The notes under the pieces: model-generated
The model's input: only the letters and a program-made list of their open reading frames with translations
Databases searched by the model: none
What the model was told of the DNA's origin: nothing
Shown here: piece after piece, positions 1-8,376 of the stretch
How positions within the stretch are numbered: position 1 is the first letter of the stretch
Layout: every line of letters begins with the position of its first letter
Assembly: GCF_001424045.1 (NCBI RefSeq)
Contig: NZ_LMQB01000001.1
Coordinates: 780,083-844,082 of the forward strand
Direction: 5' to 3'
From: Rhizobium sp. Leaf371
GTDB taxonomy: Bacteria > Pseudomonadota > Alphaproteobacteria > Rhizobiales > Rhizobiaceae
Length of the DNA: 64,000 nt
Translations under genes and position numbers: made by a program

Positions 1-264
1 GGCCGCAAGCAGCTGCGCATCGAGCTGGCCGAGCCGATCACGACGCTCGAAGGGGGGCTGCCGCCGGGGCTGGAGCCCTACCGGCTGACGCTGGAGGAGG
101 CGGGCACGCGGCTGATCTACGATTACGACGCGGCGAGCGGGCGCACCGGCATCACGACGCTGCTGGCGGCGGTCGCCGAAGCGGGATTGCGGATCAAGGA
201 CATCTCGACGCGGCAGAGCACGCTCGAGGATATTTTCGTGGAACTGGTGGAGAAGCGGGCATGA
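1..264 (+). CDS. ABC transporter ATP-binding protein, C-terminal part (cut by window start)
   Basis: An open frame runs from the first base to a TGA at 262-264, giving 87 residues without a start. The end reads [16 protein letters not shown], the tail typical of DrrA/CcmA-type ATPases of ABC-2 exporters, where a Leu-Glu-Asp-(I/V)-Phe stretch closes the regulatory extension. The Walker motifs lie outside the window. Its TGA overlaps the ATG of the permease by 3 bases (ATGA), so the two are translationally coupled. Family is clear; substrate cannot be told. Confidence 0.85.
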   Translation, partial: GRKQLRIELAEPITTLEGGLPPGLEPYRLTLEEAGTRLIYDYDAASGRTGITTLLAAVAEAGLRIKDISTRQSTLEDIFVELVEKRA

Positions 265-1022
265 ATTTCGAAGCGGTCAAGGCGATCTACCTGTTCGAAA
301 TGGCGCGCACGCGGCGCACGTTGCTGCAGAGCGTGGTGTCGCCGGTCATTTCCACCTCGCTCTATTTCATCGTGTTCGGCGCGGCGGTGGGTTCGCGCAT
401 CCAGCAGATCGAGGGCGTCTCCTATGGCGCCTTCATCACGCCGGGGCTGATCATGCTGACGCTGCTCACCCAGTGCATCGGCAACGGCTCCTTCGGCATC
501 TATTTCCCGAAATTCACGGGCACGATCTACGAGATCCTGTCCTCGCCGATCTCGATGACGGAAATCGTGCTCGGCTATGTCGGGGCGGCGGCGACCAAGG
601 GCATGATGATCGGCCTGATCATTCTCGGCACGGCCTCGCTGTTCGTCGACCTGCACATCGCCCATCCCTTCGTGATGCTGGTGTTCTTCGTGCTGACCGC
701 GGTGACCTTCTCGCTGTTCGGCTTCCTCATCGGCATCTGGGCGAAGGATTTCGAGCAGCTGAACCTCATCCCCATGCTCGTCATCCCGCCGCTCGTCTTC
801 CTCGGCGGCAGCTTTTACTCCGTCTCCATGCTGCCGCCCTTCTGGCAGGCGGTCAGCCACGCCAATCCGGTGCTCTATCTCATCTCCGGCTTCCGCTGGT
901 CGTTCTTCGAGATCTCCGAGGTCAACCCGCTGGTCAGCTTCGCGATCATCCTCGTGTTCCTGAGCGTGCTGATGGGGCTGCTGCTGTGGATTTTCCGGAC
1001 GGGGTATCGGTTGAGGAACTGA
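261..1022 (+). CDS. ABC-2 type transporter permease
   Basis: A 253-residue inner-membrane protein with about six hydrophobic segments (roughly residues 24-42, 58-78, 107-130, 139-162, 169-190, 226-247). It has the ABC-2 family arrangement of a short cytoplasmic N-terminus, a SSPIS motif in the first half and a LGGSFYS-like loop before the last helices, as in YadH/DrrB-type exporters. It is the partner of the upstream ATPase, overlapping it by 4 bases. Together they would form a 2+2 exporter for a lipid, polysaccharide or drug; the substrate is not deducible. No accessory protein gene follows. Confidence 0.85.
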   Translation: MNFEAVKAIYLFEMARTRRTLLQSVVSPVISTSLYFIVFGAAVGSRIQQIEGVSYGAFITPGLIMLTLLTQCIGNGSFGIYFPKFTGTIYEILSSPISMTEIVLGYVGAAATKGMMIGLIILGTASLFVDLHIAHPFVMLVFFVLTAVTFSLFGFLIGIWAKDFEQLNLIPMLVIPPLVFLGGSFYSVSMLPPFWQAVSHANPVLYLISGFRWSFFEISEVNPLVSFAIILVFLSVLMGLLLWIFRTGYRLRN

Positions 1023-1046
1023 GGGCGCGGTGTTGCAGGGCGGCTA

Positions 1047-1070
1047 AAAGTGCTATATAAGTAGCACTTT
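1047..1070. promoter_or_regulatory. Perfect 9-bp inverted repeat, probable TA operator/promoter
   Basis: Arms AAAGTGCTA (1047-1055) and TAGCACTTT (1062-1070) are exact reverse complements separated by TATAAG. The A/T-rich core TATATAAG (1054-1061 region) could be a -10 element. The palindrome ends immediately before the Shine-Dalgarno of the antitoxin gene. MazE/AbrB antitoxins typically repress their own operon through such sites. The palindrome is seen; its role is inferred. Confidence 0.6.
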
Positions 1071-1085
1071 ATGGAGGCTATGCGC

Positions 1086-1349
1086 ATGTCGAATACAGCC
1101 AAGATCCGCCGGCAGGGCGGCGCCACCGTCTTCAGCATTCCCCCCGCGCTCTTGAAGATGCTGGGCGCCGACGTGGGCACGGAGCTGACGCTGGTGGTGG
1201 ACAAGGGTGCGCTTGTCGCCACGCCGTTGAAGCCCAGGAGACGTTACACGCTGGCCGAGCTGCTCGAAGGGGCCGACGAGATGGAGGCCCTGAACAGGCA
1301 GGCGGCGGACTGGGAGAGTGGCGCTTCCGTCGGCAACGAAGTGCTCTGA
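1086..1349 (+). CDS. mazE: MazE/AbrB-type antitoxin
   Basis: Small protein of 87 residues. The N-terminal half (NTAKIRRQGGATVFSIPPALL, read from residue 3) is the swapped-hairpin AbrB/MazE DNA-binding domain; the C-terminal half carries the RRYTLAELLEG segment that in MazE-like proteins wraps the toxin. ATG codons at 1071, 1080 and 1086 are in frame. The GGAGG at 1073-1077 sits 8 bases before 1086 and would lie inside the longer versions, so 1086 is chosen. The stop overlaps the toxin start (TGATG). Expected to neutralise MazF and repress the operon through the palindrome just upstream. Confidence 0.85.
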   Translation: MSNTAKIRRQGGATVFSIPPALLKMLGADVGTELTLVVDKGALVATPLKPRRRYTLAELLEGADEMEALNRQAADWESGASVGNEVL

Positions 1350-1708
1350 TGGTCCGAAGCCCTGTTCCCAAACGCGGCGACGTTTTCATCGTCGATCTCA
1401 ATCCCGTCGTCGGACGCGAGATGAAGGACGACCATCGATGCGTCGTCATCTCGCCGCGCGAGATCAACGCGCTCGGCATGTGCATGACCGTCGCCATCAC
1501 GACGGGCGGGGCATTCGCCCGCAAGGCCGGGCTGGCGGTCAACATCACCGGACACGCGACCAATGGCGTCGCGCTCTGCAATCAGGTCCGGAGCCTCGAT
1601 CTCGTCGAGCGGGCCCGGCAGAAGACCGCGCGTTATGTCGATACCCTCGATGCCGCAACGGTGGATGAGATCGTCGCCCGCGTCGTCAGCAGCATCGACA
1701 TCCCGTAA
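1349..1708 (+). CDS. mazF: MazF/PemK-type endoribonuclease toxin
   Basis: 119-residue protein with the MazF/PemK SH3-like barrel signature: N-terminal RGDVFIVDLNPVVGREM, then HRCVVIS, the GMCMTVAITT strand, and a NGVALCNQVRSLDL stretch (family motif containing the conserved V-x-x-x-Q-x-R-x-L-D core). The family cleaves single-stranded mRNA at short motifs; which motif cannot be read from sequence. It starts on the last base of the antitoxin stop codon. It stands alone between an ABC exporter and conserved core genes, consistent with an acquired accessory module. Confidence 0.88.
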   Translation: MVRSPVPKRGDVFIVDLNPVVGREMKDDHRCVVISPREINALGMCMTVAITTGGAFARKAGLAVNITGHATNGVALCNQVRSLDLVERARQKTARYVDTLDAATVDEIVARVVSSIDIP

Positions 1709-1770
1709 GGCGTGGCGCGACCACTTGCGAAGCCACGGCTGCCTCCTCACCACTCACCACTCACCCCTCA

Positions 1771-2469
1771 CTAATCCCTCAACCGCAGCTCGTCCGTCTT
1801 CATCTGCATCATGTCGAGCGTGGAGAGGAAGCTCATGCCGAGCAGGCTCTGGTCGAGCTTGCCGTCTTCGGCGACGGTGGCGCGGACGTCGTTGCGGACG
1901 ATGGGGCCGATGGCGACTTCGGCGAGCGTGACGGGGGCGCCGCGGGCTTCGCCGTTGGCGGTCATCAGGCGCTGGGTATAGGCGAGGTTGGCGGGATCGA
2001 GGCCGAGGCTTTTCGCGTCGGCATAGGAGAGGGCGATGGTGCTGGCGCCGGTATCGACCAGCATCTGGACGGACGAACCGTTGATGGCGACGTTGGCCTC
2101 GAAATGGCCGTTCATGACCTTGTGCAGCACGACTTCCTGATAGCCTTCATTGTCGGTGAAGACAGCGGCGCGGCCGGGCATCAGGCCGCCGGAGAGGCGG
2201 GCCCAGTAGGATTCGAGCTCGCCGCGATAGAGATAGGCGGTGACGACGGCGAGGAAGATCAGCACCCACAACGCGAACTGCCGGACGCTCTCGCTCAAAT
2301 TCCGGCTGCGCCAGATGCCGGCGGCAAAGACCGTGAGCAGGGCCGTCATGCCGACGAGGCTCGCAAAGCTGTCATTGGCAAGGCCGAGCGTGCGGCCACT
2401 CTCCTGATTGACAAGCAGAAGGACGAGCCCGAGGCCGAGAATGCCGAGGGCGACGGTCAGCCTGTTCAT
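1771..2469 (-). CDS. TIGR02281-family retropepsin-like aspartic protease
   Basis: 232 residues. Three hydrophobic segments (about 4-21, 36-53, 66-82) are followed by a soluble domain with the clan AA catalytic motif VDTGAS at residues 138-143, matching the single-lobed, dimeric retropepsin-like proteases of alphaproteobacteria. The domain ends in a LLGMSFLSTLD-type strand usual for the fold. Likely faces the periplasm. Substrate unknown. Its ATG overlaps the stop of the DUF1289 gene (ATGA), so both are one operon with cobS further upstream on the same strand. Confidence 0.85.
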   Translation of the reverse strand: MNRLTVALGILGLGLVLLLVNQESGRTLGLANDSFASLVGMTALLTVFAAGIWRSRNLSESVRQFALWVLIFLAVVTAYLYRGELESYWARLSGGLMPGRAAVFTDNEGYQEVVLHKVMNGHFEANVAINGSSVQMLVDTGASTIALSYADAKSLGLDPANLAYTQRLMTANGEARGAPVTLAEVAIGPIVRNDVRATVAEDGKLDQSLLGMSFLSTLDMMQMKTDELRLRD

Positions 2470-2696
2470 CGTCTGGCGCGCTCCCCGGTCCTGCGGTCGC
2501 GGCGGTCGTTGCGCGTTTCCAGACGGAGACCGGGATCGAGCGCGTTCAGGCGCGTGTGCAGGCCCGTCATGATGTGGCGGCGTTCACGGTCGCTATAGAG
2601 CGTCCAGCTCGCGATTTCGTCGCCCGTTCGTCCGCACCCGCGGCAGAAGCCGGTGGCGATATCGATGGAGCAGACGGAAGTGCAGGGTGATTCCAT
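2466..2696 (-). CDS. DUF1289 Fe-S-like small protein
   Basis: 76-residue protein beginning ESPCTSVC with four cysteines at 5, 9, 18 and 21 (C-x3-C-x8-C-x2-C) and the family's G(C/R)GRT-DEI-W motif. DUF1289 members are small probable metal or Fe-S binding proteins of unknown role. The ATG at 2694-2696 is the only start before the first cysteine. It overlaps the downstream protease gene by 4 bases and lies 40 bases downstream of cobS. Confidence 0.85.
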   Translation of the reverse strand: MESPCTSVCSIDIATGFCRGCGRTGDEIASWTLYSDRERRHIMTGLHTRLNALDPGLRLETRNDRRDRRTGERARR

Positions 2697-2736
2697 AAAA
2701 AGTCCGTGCGGGGAATGATCTTTGACTATCGGCGCC

Positions 2737-3582
2737 TCAGGCGAAGATCGCAAGGGCGACGAGGAGGGCTGTTTCCGCCAGTTGTTGTGTGGCTCCGATT
2801 GTGTCGCCCGTATGACCCGCGATGCGCTGGCGGACATATCTTGTCCAGAGCGGAACCGCGGCGGCGAAGGCGGCGAAGGAGAGGAGCGCTGCGGTGAGCG
2901 GCACGCCCGCGACCAGCAGCAGGAGGGCGGCGAGCACGACGCCGGTGGCGAGCGCCATGGTGACGGCGGCCGGCTGCGGCGCGCCGGCGCCGGCGGCAAC
3001 GCCGGTCTCGCGCGCCGGCGGCAGCAGCGACCAGTGCCAGACCATGCCCGCCCGGCTGAGCGCGGCGATGGCGAGGAGCGCCAGCGCGCCGCCGGCCGAA
3101 GAGAGATGATCCGCCAGATCGGCGATGGCGACCGCCCGGAGGGCGAGGGTGAGGACGAGCGCGATGACGCCATAGGTGCCGACGCGGCTGTCCTTCATGA
3201 TGTCGAGCGCATGGCCGCGCGCGCGCCCGCCGCCGAGCCCGTCCGCGGCGTCTGCCAGGCCATCCTCGTGCAGCGCGCCGGTGACGAGCGCCTGCACGAC
3301 GAGCGAGAGGAGGGCGGCGAGCAGCGGATCGGCATCGAGCGCCAGCGTGACGGCGAAGACGAGGCAGGCCGGCAGGGTGATGAGGATGCCGGCGGTGGGG
3401 AAGGCGCGCACCGTGCGGCCCATGCGGCCGTCGTCGCCCGCAAAGAAGCGCGCGGGCACGCGCAGGCGGCTCAGAAAGGCGATGGCGCGCATCGTATCGG
3501 TCAGGAAGGCGCTCGCGGGGTTCGTCACGCTGTCTGTTTCCTCGTGTGCGGTTGCGGCGGCCGATGCTTCGGGCGCGCGCAT
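2737..3582 (-). CDS. cobS: Adenosylcobinamide-GDP ribazoletransferase (cobalamin synthase)
   Basis: Joins adenosylcobinamide-GDP to alpha-ribazole to give cobalamin (phosphate) at the inner membrane, the last step of nucleotide-loop assembly. The 281-residue version starting at 3582 has the CobS pattern: N-terminal FLSRLRVPARFF, the LHEDGLADAADGLGGG metal-binding segment, then DSRVGTYG, and several hydrophobic helices. Family members are usually near 250-260 residues, so a start about 20 residues inside is possible. Divergent from cobT with about 185 bases between them. Confidence 0.93.
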   Translation of the reverse strand: MRAPEASAAATAHEETDSVTNPASAFLTDTMRAIAFLSRLRVPARFFAGDDGRMGRTVRAFPTAGILITLPACLVFAVTLALDADPLLAALLSLVVQALVTGALHEDGLADAADGLGGGRARGHALDIMKDSRVGTYGVIALVLTLALRAVAIADLADHLSSAGGALALLAIAALSRAGMVWHWSLLPPARETGVAAGAGAPQPAAVTMALATGVVLAALLLLVAGVPLTAALLSFAAFAAAVPLWTRYVRQRIAGHTGDTIGATQQLAETALLVALAIFA

Positions 3583-3767
3583 AAGCCGTTGCCGGAAACC
3601 GTCATGCGCTCTAAGAGGGCGCGAGACAAGACGAGGTGCCGCTGCTTTGCCCGACGATGGTGCCGGGCGGCATCGGCATGGGACGTGGCCGGGCAACCGG
3701 CGGCATCATCGGCTGCCGCGCAGCCGGAAAACCGGCAGACAGCCAGCCGGAGAAAAGGAAAAACCAG
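3583..3767. other. Divergent cobS/cobT intergenic region, no riboswitch recognised
   Basis: This gap drives two divergent cobalamin genes. I looked for the conserved cobalamin-riboswitch boxes on both strands and could not make a convincing match, although the stretch is GC-rich and full of short palindromes. An AAGGAA-like ribosome site precedes cobT. Confidence 0.4.
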
Positions 3768-4787
3768 ATGAGTGCCAGCGGTCTTCCGTTCGACGATTTT
3801 CGCGCGCTGCTGCGTCAGTTGCCGGGCCCCGATTCGGGTGCGCTCGGCGCGGCGCGGGCGCGCGACGGGCAATTGACGAAGCCGGCCGGCGCGCTCGGGC
3901 GGCTGGAGGAAATCGCCTTCTGGCTGGCGGCCTGGCAGGGGCGGGCACCCGCCGTGACGCGGCCGCTGGTGGCGATCTTCGCCGGCAATCACGGCGTGGC
4001 GTCCCAGGGCATCACGCCCTATCCGCCATCGGTGACGGCGCAGATGGTCGAGAATTTCGCGGCCGGCGGCGCGGCGATCAACCAGATCTGCGTGACCAAC
4101 GATCTCGGGCTGAAGGTGTTCGACCTCGCGCTCGACTATCCCACCGGCGACATCACGCGGGAAGCCGCGCTTTCGGAGCGCGACTGCGCCGCCACCATGG
4201 CCTTCGGCATGGAGGCCGTTGCGGGCGGCACGGACCTGCTCTGCATCGGCGAGATGGGCATCGGCAACACGACGATCGCGGCCGCCATCAATCTGGCGCT
4301 CTATGGCGGCTCGGCGCGCGACTGGGTGGGACCGGGCACGGGCTCGCACGGAGAGCTGCTGGAGCGCAAGATCGCGGCGGTGGAAACCGCGGTGACGCTG
4401 CATGGCGACCATCTCGCCGATCCGCTGGAAGTGCTGCGGCGTCTCGGCGGGCGCGAGGTGGCGGCGATGGCCGGTGCGATCCTGGCCGCCCGGATGCAGA
4501 AGATCCCCGTGATCATCGACGGCTATGTGGCGACCGCCGCCGGCGCCATCCTCAAGGCCATCAACCCCGCCGCCCTCGACCATTGCCTGATCGGCCACGT
4601 CTCGGCCGAACCCGGCCACATGGCGGCGATCGAACAGCTCGGCAAGACGCCGCTCCTGGCGCTCGGCATGCGGCTCGGCGAAGGCACCGGGGCCGCGCTC
4701 GCCGCCGGCATCGTCAAGGCGGCGGCCGCGTGCCATTCCGGCATGGCGACGTTCGAGCAGGCGGGTGTGAGCGGACGCACCGAGTGA
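3768..4787 (+). CDS. cobT: Nicotinate-nucleotide--dimethylbenzimidazole phosphoribosyltransferase
   Basis: Makes alpha-ribazole phosphate from dimethylbenzimidazole and nicotinate mononucleotide. The 339-residue protein shows the family landmarks: FAGNHGVASQGITPYP near the N-terminal third, GEMGIGNTT in the middle, VIIDGYVATAAG and the C-terminal GEGTGAAL segment. ATG at 3768 follows AAGGAA by a suitable distance and gives the usual length; an earlier in-frame ATG at 3636 would add 44 low-complexity residues and is rejected. Divergent partner cobS performs the following step. Confidence 0.95.
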   Translation: MSASGLPFDDFRALLRQLPGPDSGALGAARARDGQLTKPAGALGRLEEIAFWLAAWQGRAPAVTRPLVAIFAGNHGVASQGITPYPPSVTAQMVENFAAGGAAINQICVTNDLGLKVFDLALDYPTGDITREAALSERDCAATMAFGMEAVAGGTDLLCIGEMGIGNTTIAAAINLALYGGSARDWVGPGTGSHGELLERKIAAVETAVTLHGDHLADPLEVLRRLGGREVAAMAGAILAARMQKIPVIIDGYVATAAGAILKAINPAALDHCLIGHVSAEPGHMAAIEQLGKTPLLALGMRLGEGTGAALAAGIVKAAAACHSGMATFEQAGVSGRTE

Positions 4788-4882
4788 TGTTTTTGCGCGG
4801 TGAGGCGGGCTGCCGTGGTGAGAATTCGCTGGCGGCTGCCCCCAGCCTAGGGCTGTCGTGGTCAAGGTTCTGCTGGTGGCTG

Positions 4883-5077
4883 CCCCTCACCCTAACCCTC
4901 TCCCCGCATGCGGGGCGAGGGGACGTGGCCTGCCTGGCGGGTTGATGCGCGGCGAGGTTGTCCCTCGTGGTTTTTGTCTCGCCCGGCGGTGCCTCGGGTT
5001 TCTGTGTCGCATCCGGCGGGTCTTCGGGTCCCTTCGCCCCGTCTGCGGGGAGAAGGTGCCGGCAGGCGGATGAGGGG
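4883..5077. repeat. Composite rhizobial-type intergenic repeat (two inverted halves)
   Basis: The 317-base gap 4788-5104 has no gene. It holds a left unit CCCCTCACCCTAACC... with an internal TCCCCGCATGCGGGGCGAGGGG hairpin-like run (4883-4925) and a right unit 5035-5077 whose complement begins CCCCTCATCCGCCTGCCGGC and contains TTCTCCCCGCAGACGGGGCG. Both halves resemble short extragenic repeats that I know as common in Rhizobiales genomes; here they face each other across about 110 bases between cobT and mazG. Confidence 0.6.
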
Positions 5078-5104
5078 CTTTTCGGGGCTCAGACGCCTCG
5101 CCGC

Positions 5105-5980
5105 TCAGGCCGTCCCGGCCAGGGATCGCTCGATGGCCTTGGCGTCCTGCCAGAGGGCTTCCATCCGGTCCAGCGTTGCGGCTTCCAGCGTTTCACCCGA
5201 TGCTTGAAGTTGCGTTTCGATGTGGCGGAAGCGGCGGCGGAATTTCGTGTTGGTGCCGCGCAGCGCCATTTCGGGGTCGGTGCCGGTGTGGCGGCCGAGG
5301 TTGACGAGGGCGAAGGTGAGGTCGCCGAGTTCGTCGGCGATCTTCGCGCTGTCGCCGTCGTGGAGGGCTTCGCGCAGTTCGGCGATTTCCTCCTCGATCT
5401 TGTCGAGGATGGGCTCGGGTTCCGACCAGTCGAAGCCGACTTTGGCGGCGCGCTGCTGCAGTTTGAGCGCTTCGCTGAGCGCCGGCTGGTGGCGCTGGAC
5501 GCCGTCGAGGAAGCCGGTCGCGTCGTCGGTCAGCCCACGGCGCAGGCGACGGGCGCGGCGCTCGGCTTTTTCCGCCTGCTTGATCGTGTCCCACTGGAGC
5601 TTGACGGCATCCGGCGTGTCGGCCGCCGCGCGGGCGAAGACGTGGGGGTGGCGGCGGATCATCTTGCGGGTGACGGCCTCGACCACATGGCCGAAATCGA
5701 ATGCGCCGGCTTCCTCCGCCATGCGGGCGTGGAAGACCACCTGCAGCAGGAGATCGCCCAGCTCCTCGCAGAGATCGTCCATGTCGTCGCGCTCGATGGC
5801 GTCGGCGACCTCATAGGCCTCCTCGATCGTGTAGGGCTTGATGGTCTCGAAGGTCTGGACGATGTCCCAGGGGCAGCCGGTCTCCGGCGCGCGCAAAGCG
5901 GACATGATGTCGAGAAGCTGCCGGATGTCGCGGGAGGGCTGCATTGGCTCGGGCGGCGTGTCGTTCGGGAGGTCGGGCAT
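5105..5980 (-). CDS. mazG: Nucleoside triphosphate pyrophosphohydrolase MazG
   Basis: 291 residues with two MazG folds: the first has CPWDIVQTFETI, the helical E-E-x-x-E run near 53-57 and EELGDLL at 72-78; the second has EEEIAEL and DELGDLTFALVNLGRH near residues 190-225. This is the full-length two-domain form that hydrolyses (d)NTPs, and in E. coli also lowers ppGpp. It is not linked to the MazEF pair at 1086-1708. It lies 73 bases downstream of the nucleoside deaminase on the same strand. Confidence 0.95.
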   Translation of the reverse strand: MPDLPNDTPPEPMQPSRDIRQLLDIMSALRAPETGCPWDIVQTFETIKPYTIEEAYEVADAIERDDMDDLCEELGDLLLQVVFHARMAEEAGAFDFGHVVEAVTRKMIRRHPHVFARAAADTPDAVKLQWDTIKQAEKAERRARRLRRGLTDDATGFLDGVQRHQPALSEALKLQQRAAKVGFDWSEPEPILDKIEEEIAELREALHDGDSAKIADELGDLTFALVNLGRHTGTDPEMALRGTNTKFRRRFRHIETQLQASGETLEAATLDRMEALWQDAKAIERSLAGTA

Positions 5981-6053
5981 GAGGCGGGTTTCTCGGTGGA
6001 AAGGGGATTCCGGAACAGGTGTCAGGGGGCGCGCGTATCAGGGGTGGCAGGCG

Positions 6054-6641
6054 TCAGGCGAGCGGGATGGCGTTGCCGGTCTTGCCGGACTGGTAGGTGT
6101 CGGAGAGGTCCTGGTAGCGGCGCCGGATGCGGGCGTCGCGGGCTTTCAGGTCCGGGCGGTCGGCTTCGTCGGCGGTGGCGATGAGATCGGCGATGGCGAC
6201 GGAGCGCCAGAAGGCGTTCTGGCGGGCATAGCCGCCGGGCTCCAGCCGGAAGACCTCCTTGAGGATGACGAGGTCGTGCGGGATGGCGAAGCTGTCGCGG
6301 CTGTCTTCATGGCTGAAGAAATAATAGAAATTGTCGAAGCCCGCCCAGGTGATGGCCGAGAGGCACATGGAGCAGGGCTCGTGGGTGGAGAGGAAGATGA
6401 GGTCCCTGGTGTCCAGTGCGGGCTGGCGCTCGTAAAAGCGCTTCAGCGTGTGGACCTCGCCGTGCCAGAGCGGGTTCTCGGTCTCGTTGTTGGTCTCGGC
6501 GACGACGAGGGAGAGATCGGACTTGCGCAGGATGGCGGCGCCGAAGACCTTGTTGCCGGCGGCGACGCCCCTTTGCGTCAGCGGCAGGATATCGCTTTCG
6601 ATGACGGAGAGGAGGCGGTCGGCGAGCGGATCGGTGGACAT
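6054..6641 (-). CDS. Nucleoside/guanine-type deaminase (cytidine deaminase-like fold)
   Basis: 195-residue protein with the zinc-binding signature of the CDA fold: HGE at residues 60-62 and EPCSMC at 88-93. The HGE plus EPC-x2-C spacing matches the tRNA-adenosine/guanine deaminase group. The rest, including a C-terminal helical extension with YQSGKTGNAIPLA, is typical of a conserved rhizobial member of unproved substrate. The pairing with mazG suggests nucleotide pool housekeeping, which is inference. Confidence 0.85.
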   Translation of the reverse strand: MSTDPLADRLLSVIESDILPLTQRGVAAGNKVFGAAILRKSDLSLVVAETNNETENPLWHGEVHTLKRFYERQPALDTRDLIFLSTHEPCSMCLSAITWAGFDNFYYFFSHEDSRDSFAIPHDLVILKEVFRLEPGGYARQNAFWRSVAIADLIATADEADRPDLKARDARIRRRYQDLSDTYQSGKTGNAIPLA

Positions 6642-6888
6642 CGGCGCGGTCCTTTCGGGCAGGGGGCGAAGCGAGCCTGCGCATGGGTCATGATCCGGCG
6701 TATGTAGCGGGCAATGCGGCCGGGGTGCAATGCATGGTGCCCACGGGCCGGGTCACATTTGCTCCGATTGCGCCTTGCGTGAGGAAAAGAATACGCAGGG
6801 CCAGAAGCCTGCGGATTTCTGTTTCTTCAATTTCGCGGTAGGATGGGCGATATCTAGGACACCCTGAAAGGACAGATCCCCCATCGTC

Positions 6889-8376
6889 ATGAGCGAGCAG
6901 CTGACCGTATTTCCGGCTTTTTTTCGCGTTGCGCAGAAATGTGTGGCGGTGTTCGGCAATGGCGACGAGGCCTATGCCAAGGTTCGCCTGCTCTTGAACA
7001 CGCAGGCGCGGATCGTCGCCTATGCCGATGCGGCCGAGCCGGATTATGCGCGGTTTCTTCACGACAAGGGCGTTGTCCGGGTCGTTGCGTCTTTCGATGC
7101 GGCGCAGGTGGAGGGCGCGGTGCTCGTCTTTGCGGCGACCGGGGACGCGGCCGAGGACCGGCGGATCGTGGGCGCGGCGCGGGCAGCGCGCATTCCGGCG
7201 AATGCCGTCGACCAGCCGGACTATTGCGATTTCCTGACGCCGGCGCTCGTCAACCGCGCGCCCGTCGCGGTGGCGATCGGCACGGAGGGGGCGGGGCCGA
7301 TCCTCGCCCAGATGATTCGCGCGCAGATCGACCAGTTGCTGCAGCCGTCGCTCGGCAGCCTTGCGGGGCTTGCGCAATCCTACCGGATCGCGGCGGAGAA
7401 GCTTCTGCCGCGCGGTGCGCCGCGGCGGCAGTTCTGGAAGCGGTTCTTTACCGGCGGCGTGGCCGCGCATGTGGCCGCCAACGATATCTCCGCCGCACGG
7501 CGCGAGGCGACGCGGCTCCTGAAGGCGGGCAGCGCTGTCGAGGGCCGTGTCTATCTCGTCGGCGCGGGGCCGGGGGCCGAGGATCTGCTGACGCTGCGCG
7601 CGCAGCGGGTGATGATGGAAGCGGACGTGCTCGTCTATGACGCGCTGGTGCCGCAGGCGATCGTGGACATGGGCCGGCGCGATGCCGAGCGGCTGTCGGT
7701 CGGCAAGCGCAAGGGCTGCCATTCGAAATCGCAGAGCGAGATCAACGCGCTTCTGGTGCGGCTCGGCCGCGAGGGCAAGCGCGTCGTGCGGCTGAAATCG
7801 GGCGATCCGCTGGTCTATGGCCGGGCGGGCGAGGAGATGGCGGCGCTGCGGGCGGCGGGCATCGGCTACGAGATCGTGCCGGGCATCACCTCCGCCTTTG
7901 CCGCGGCCGCCGATTTCGAGCTGCCGCTGACGCTGCGCGGCGTCGCCTCCTCGCTGATCTTTACGACGGGCCACGATCTCGCCGGCGACGTGCTGCCCGA
8001 TTGGGCGCGGCTGGCGGTGTCGGGCGCGACGATCTCGGTCTATATGGGCCGCACGGTGGCGGCCTCGGTCGCCGCACGGCTGATCGCGGCCGGGCTGCAC
8101 CGCGACACGACGGTGGCGGTGGTGGAAAATGCCAGCCGGGCCGACCGGCGTCTGCTGCACGGGACGCTCGGCGAGCTGCCGGGGCTGGAGGCGCGCGACG
8201 ATCTCGACGGGCCGGTGATGGTGATCATCGGCGATGCGGTGGCGGGGGCGAATTTCGAGCGGTCCGAGCCGCTGTCCCGGAGGCAGGGTCTGGCTGAACC
8301 GGACCGGGCGCAATCGGGGCGTGGCACGCTTCCGACGGGAGACGACGACGTGCGATATCACAGGCAAGGAGCATGA
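6889..8376 (+). CDS. cysG: Siroheme synthase CysG (dehydrogenase/ferrochelatase plus methyltransferase)
   Basis: 495 residues carrying all activities from uroporphyrinogen III to siroheme. The N-terminal NAD-binding half has GNGDEA at 23-28 and NAVDQPDYCDF near 105-115. The SAM-dependent methyltransferase half begins about residue 220 with VYLVGAGPGAEDLLT, then RLKSGDP and VPGITSAFAAAA. A ragged polar tail of about 35 residues follows the last family motif. The stop overlaps the next start (ATGA). Siroheme is needed by CysI encoded two genes on. Confidence 0.95.
   Translation: MSEQLTVFPAFFRVAQKCVAVFGNGDEAYAKVRLLLNTQARIVAYADAAEPDYARFLHDKGVVRVVASFDAAQVEGAVLVFAATGDAAEDRRIVGAARAARIPANAVDQPDYCDFLTPALVNRAPVAVAIGTEGAGPILAQMIRAQIDQLLQPSLGSLAGLAQSYRIAAEKLLPRGAPRRQFWKRFFTGGVAAHVAANDISAARREATRLLKAGSAVEGRVYLVGAGPGAEDLLTLRAQRVMMEADVLVYDALVPQAIVDMGRRDAERLSVGKRKGCHSKSQSEINALLVRLGREGKRVVRLKSGDPLVYGRAGEEMAALRAAGIGYEIVPGITSAFAAAADFELPLTLRGVASSLIFTTGHDLAGDVLPDWARLAVSGATISVYMGRTVAASVAARLIAAGLHRDTTVAVVENASRADRRLLHGTLGELPGLEARDDLDGPVMVIIGDAVAGANFERSEPLSRRQGLAEPDRAQSGRGTLPTGDDDVRYHRQGA

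Noticed and set aside
3583-3767. Possible cobalamin riboswitch between cobS and cobT
   Set aside because: Expected at a B12 gene, but I could not align the conserved B12-box elements on either strand by eye.
5105-5980. Functional link of mazG with the MazEF pair
   Set aside because: The names coincide, but here the genes are 3.4 kb apart on opposite strands and separated by cob genes.
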